From the NCBI GenBank assembly GCA_019112895.1, contig DXIM01000105.1, positions 1-44,976 of the forward strand: 44,976 nucleotides of DNA, written 5' to 3'. The notes under the pieces were generated by a model. The model searched no databases and was not told where the DNA came from. It was given only the letters and a program-made list of their open reading frames with translations. Source of the DNA: Candidatus Stackebrandtia faecavium (GTDB taxonomy: Bacteria; Actinomycetota; Actinomycetes; Mycobacteriales; Micromonosporaceae). Shown piece after piece: positions 43,645-44,976 of this stretch. How positions within the stretch are numbered: position 1 is the stretch's first letter; each line of letters begins with the position of its first letter. Position numbers and translations under genes: made by a program.

Positions 43645-44976
43645 CTATCGGACCATGCCACGTTTAGCGAAGATGTCGCGCACTTCCCGCAGCGCCGCAT
43701 CGACTTCGGCTTCGAAGTAGCCCTGCTGCACCAAGCTGAACTGGCTCGTGTCGAGCTCCTTGTCGCTCACCGGCACCGGCGAACCGGACGTCATGTTCGC
43801 CGACATCGCGTCGAACATGCGGTTCACCTGGCTGGGGTCGTATCCACTGCCGAAACGACGCGGTTGGAACGAGCCGCGCAGCTGTTCGACACGCTGCAGG
43901 TCCTGCGGGCCGAACGGCGAGTCGCCGGGACGCATCTCGGTCGTCATCTCTTCGCGGCCATGCTGTCCAGGTTCATCGAACATGCCGCGGCCCTCGTACG
44001 GGTTGCGGCGTCCGTAATCCACCGGCGCATCGCCTTGGGGCGGCCCGGCCGGCGGCCTACCGAAGTCGCGGTAGCCCTGCGGGTCGTCGTATGGCGACGG
44101 CGGTCGCCCGGGCGGCGAGGCTGGCGGCTGCGACACCACTGGGTGAGCCATGGTCGGCGCGTCCGCATCGTTACGCAAGCCGCCTGGGGGTGTCGACGGC
44201 GACACGTGAGAGTCCATCATCTGCGACTCGTTCGGCGGAGACTGTTCCATACGTCGATTCATCGGCGGCGGTGTGAAGCGTTCATCGTTTCCGCCGCGAC
44301 GCAAACGAGGAGCCAATTCCGATTCCGCGTCCGGTTCGGAAACCTGACGCCGCACCGGCCGAGTCATCTCGTCTTCAAAACCGCCACCGTAGCCACCGGG
44401 ATGGCCGACCTCGGGCCCACCGCCCCACTGATCACTGACAGGCGGAGGAGGCGGGGGTGGCGGCATCATTCCGCCGGGACGCCCCGACGGCGCGAACTCG
44501 TCGTCCGGGTGCGGGCCGCGCATTTGCCCGTCGGGCGGCGGCCCAAAGCCACGGTCGGCGGGCGGCGGCCCGAAACGTTCAGTCGGGGGCTCGTCCATGT
44601 GCGCCGGACGGCCACGCGATGCGAAATCGTCTCCACCATCTGGGTTGAAGGCAATGGCGCCGGTCTTGGGGCTGTATCCCGCAAACGGATCGTCATAGTC
44701 ATCGTCACCACGCAGGTGCGCAAACCCCTCGGAATCGTCGGGGCGAAGGTGCGCGAAGCTCTCACCGTCGTCTTCAACCTGCGACCGGCCCGGGCCCGCG
44801 GGTGGTGGGGGCTGCGGCGAGGACGGCGGCGGCGGCGTTGACGGCTCATCATGCATGCTCGGTTCGCGGCCGCGCGGCGGCGACGGTTGCGGCATCATCA
44901 TGGTCGAGTCAGCATCGGGCCGCATTGGCTCCCGCGGAGGAAAACCCATCTCACGATCGCGCGGCGGAGACGGCTC
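43645..44976 (-). CDS. Proline-rich protein with C-terminal DivIVA-like segment (5' end outside window)
   Basis: At least 443 residues; the frame stays open to the window edge with similar composition (PSPPRDRE upstream of an internal ATG at 44949), so the true start lies beyond. The visible N-terminal ~330 residues are disordered, very rich in Pro, Gly, Asp and Met, with repeats of FAHLRxDD (SFAHLRPDD, GFAHLRGDD) and PPPP runs. The C-terminal ~70 residues contain two DivIVA-like repeats, GSGYDPSQVNRMFDAM and QQGYFEAEVDAALREVRDIF, a signature of actinobacterial cell-pole and division proteins. Function is inferred only from that segment. Confidence 0.72.
   Translation of the reverse strand, partial: EPSPPRDREMGFPPREPMRPDADSTMMMPQPSPPRGREPSMHDEPSTPPPPSSPQPPPPAGPGRSQVEDDGESFAHLRPDDSEGFAHLRGDDDYDDPFAGYSPKTGAIAFNPDGGDDFASRGRPAHMDEPPTERFGPPPADRGFGPPPDGQMRGPHPDDEFAPSGRPGGMMPPPPPPPPVSDQWGGGPEVGHPGGYGGGFEDEMTRPVRRQVSEPDAESELAPRLRRGGNDERFTPPPMNRRMEQSPPNESQMMDSHVSPSTPPGGLRNDADAPTMAHPVVSQPPASPPGRPPSPYDDPQGYRDFGRPPAGPPQGDAPVDYGRRNPYEGRGMFDEPGQHGREEMTTEMRPGDSPFGPQDLQRVEQLRGSFQPRRFGSGYDPSQVNRMFDAMSANMTSGSPVPVSDKELDTSQFSLVQQGYFEAEVDAALREVRDIFAKRGMVR

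Overview
The window is a contiguous piece of a high-GC actinobacterial chromosome. The evidence is the Gly/Pro/Arg-rich N-terminus of IF-2, frequent GTG and TTG starts behind strong GGAGG-type ribosome binding sites, a SigB/Hrd-type group 2 sigma factor, DUF2631 and DUF4439 proteins, and the gene neighbourhoods dxr-rseP-ispG and rimP-nusA-ylxR-infB. Gene content would fit a Glycomycetaceae/Micromonosporales-like organism, but that placement is inference. No phage, IS element, CRISPR array or rRNA operon was seen.

Layout. (1) 1-8.8 kb: an SSB paralogue without the acidic tip; a NhaD/ArsB-type ion transporter with an RCK_C (TrkA-C) partner; a NarL-type two-component pair; an aromatic-polyketide-type FAD monooxygenase; malate dehydrogenase; and a YhfZ-like regulator. 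(2) 8.8-19.2 kb: a secreted-type mix of enzymes (serine beta-lactamase family hydrolase, Amidase_3 peptidoglycan amidase), a TrmH/SpoU RNA methyltransferase, tRNA-Arg(UCU), a beta sliding clamp outside any oriC context, a SAM methyltransferase, a GNAT enzyme, a PrxQ/BCP peroxiredoxin, a heparinase II/III-type lyase divergent from a MerR regulator, a GrpB-family protein and a TY-Chap-like protein. (3) 19.2-22.6 kb: a group 2 sigma factor with a SigR/SigH-like promoter, an RpiR/MurR regulator, oligoribonuclease and an FBP-domain zinc protein. (4) 22.6-28.6 kb: the infB-ylxR-nusA-rimP translation/transcription operon (minus strand) and a divergent lipoprotein plus DUF4439 pair. (5) 28.6-32.8 kb: a self-contained PadR/ABC-exporter operon with a nested inverted-repeat operator, sitting inside otherwise conserved housekeeping DNA. 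(6) 32.8-38.6 kb: map, a small membrane protein, ispG, rseP and dxr (MEP isoprenoid pathway plus site-2 protease), with a striking 101-nt inverted-repeat element between map and the membrane-protein gene. (7) 38.6-45 kb: an MMPL exporter divergent from its TetR regulator with tandem 19-bp repeats, an MBL-fold/Rieske fusion, DUF2631, and the 3' part of a proline-rich DivIVA-like protein that runs off the window.

Most of the window is conserved core genome. I did not find an unambiguous new multi-gene system. The best leads for something undescribed are non-coding: the 33927-34027 structured element, the dyads upstream of the sigma gene, the nested PadR operator, the MerR dyad and the infB leader hairpin. 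Among proteins, the NhaD-RCK_C pairing, the MBL-Rieske fusion and the lyase with an altered histidine motif deserve a look. All start-site choices rest on Shine-Dalgarno spacing read by eye; all functions rest on motif recognition without database searches.
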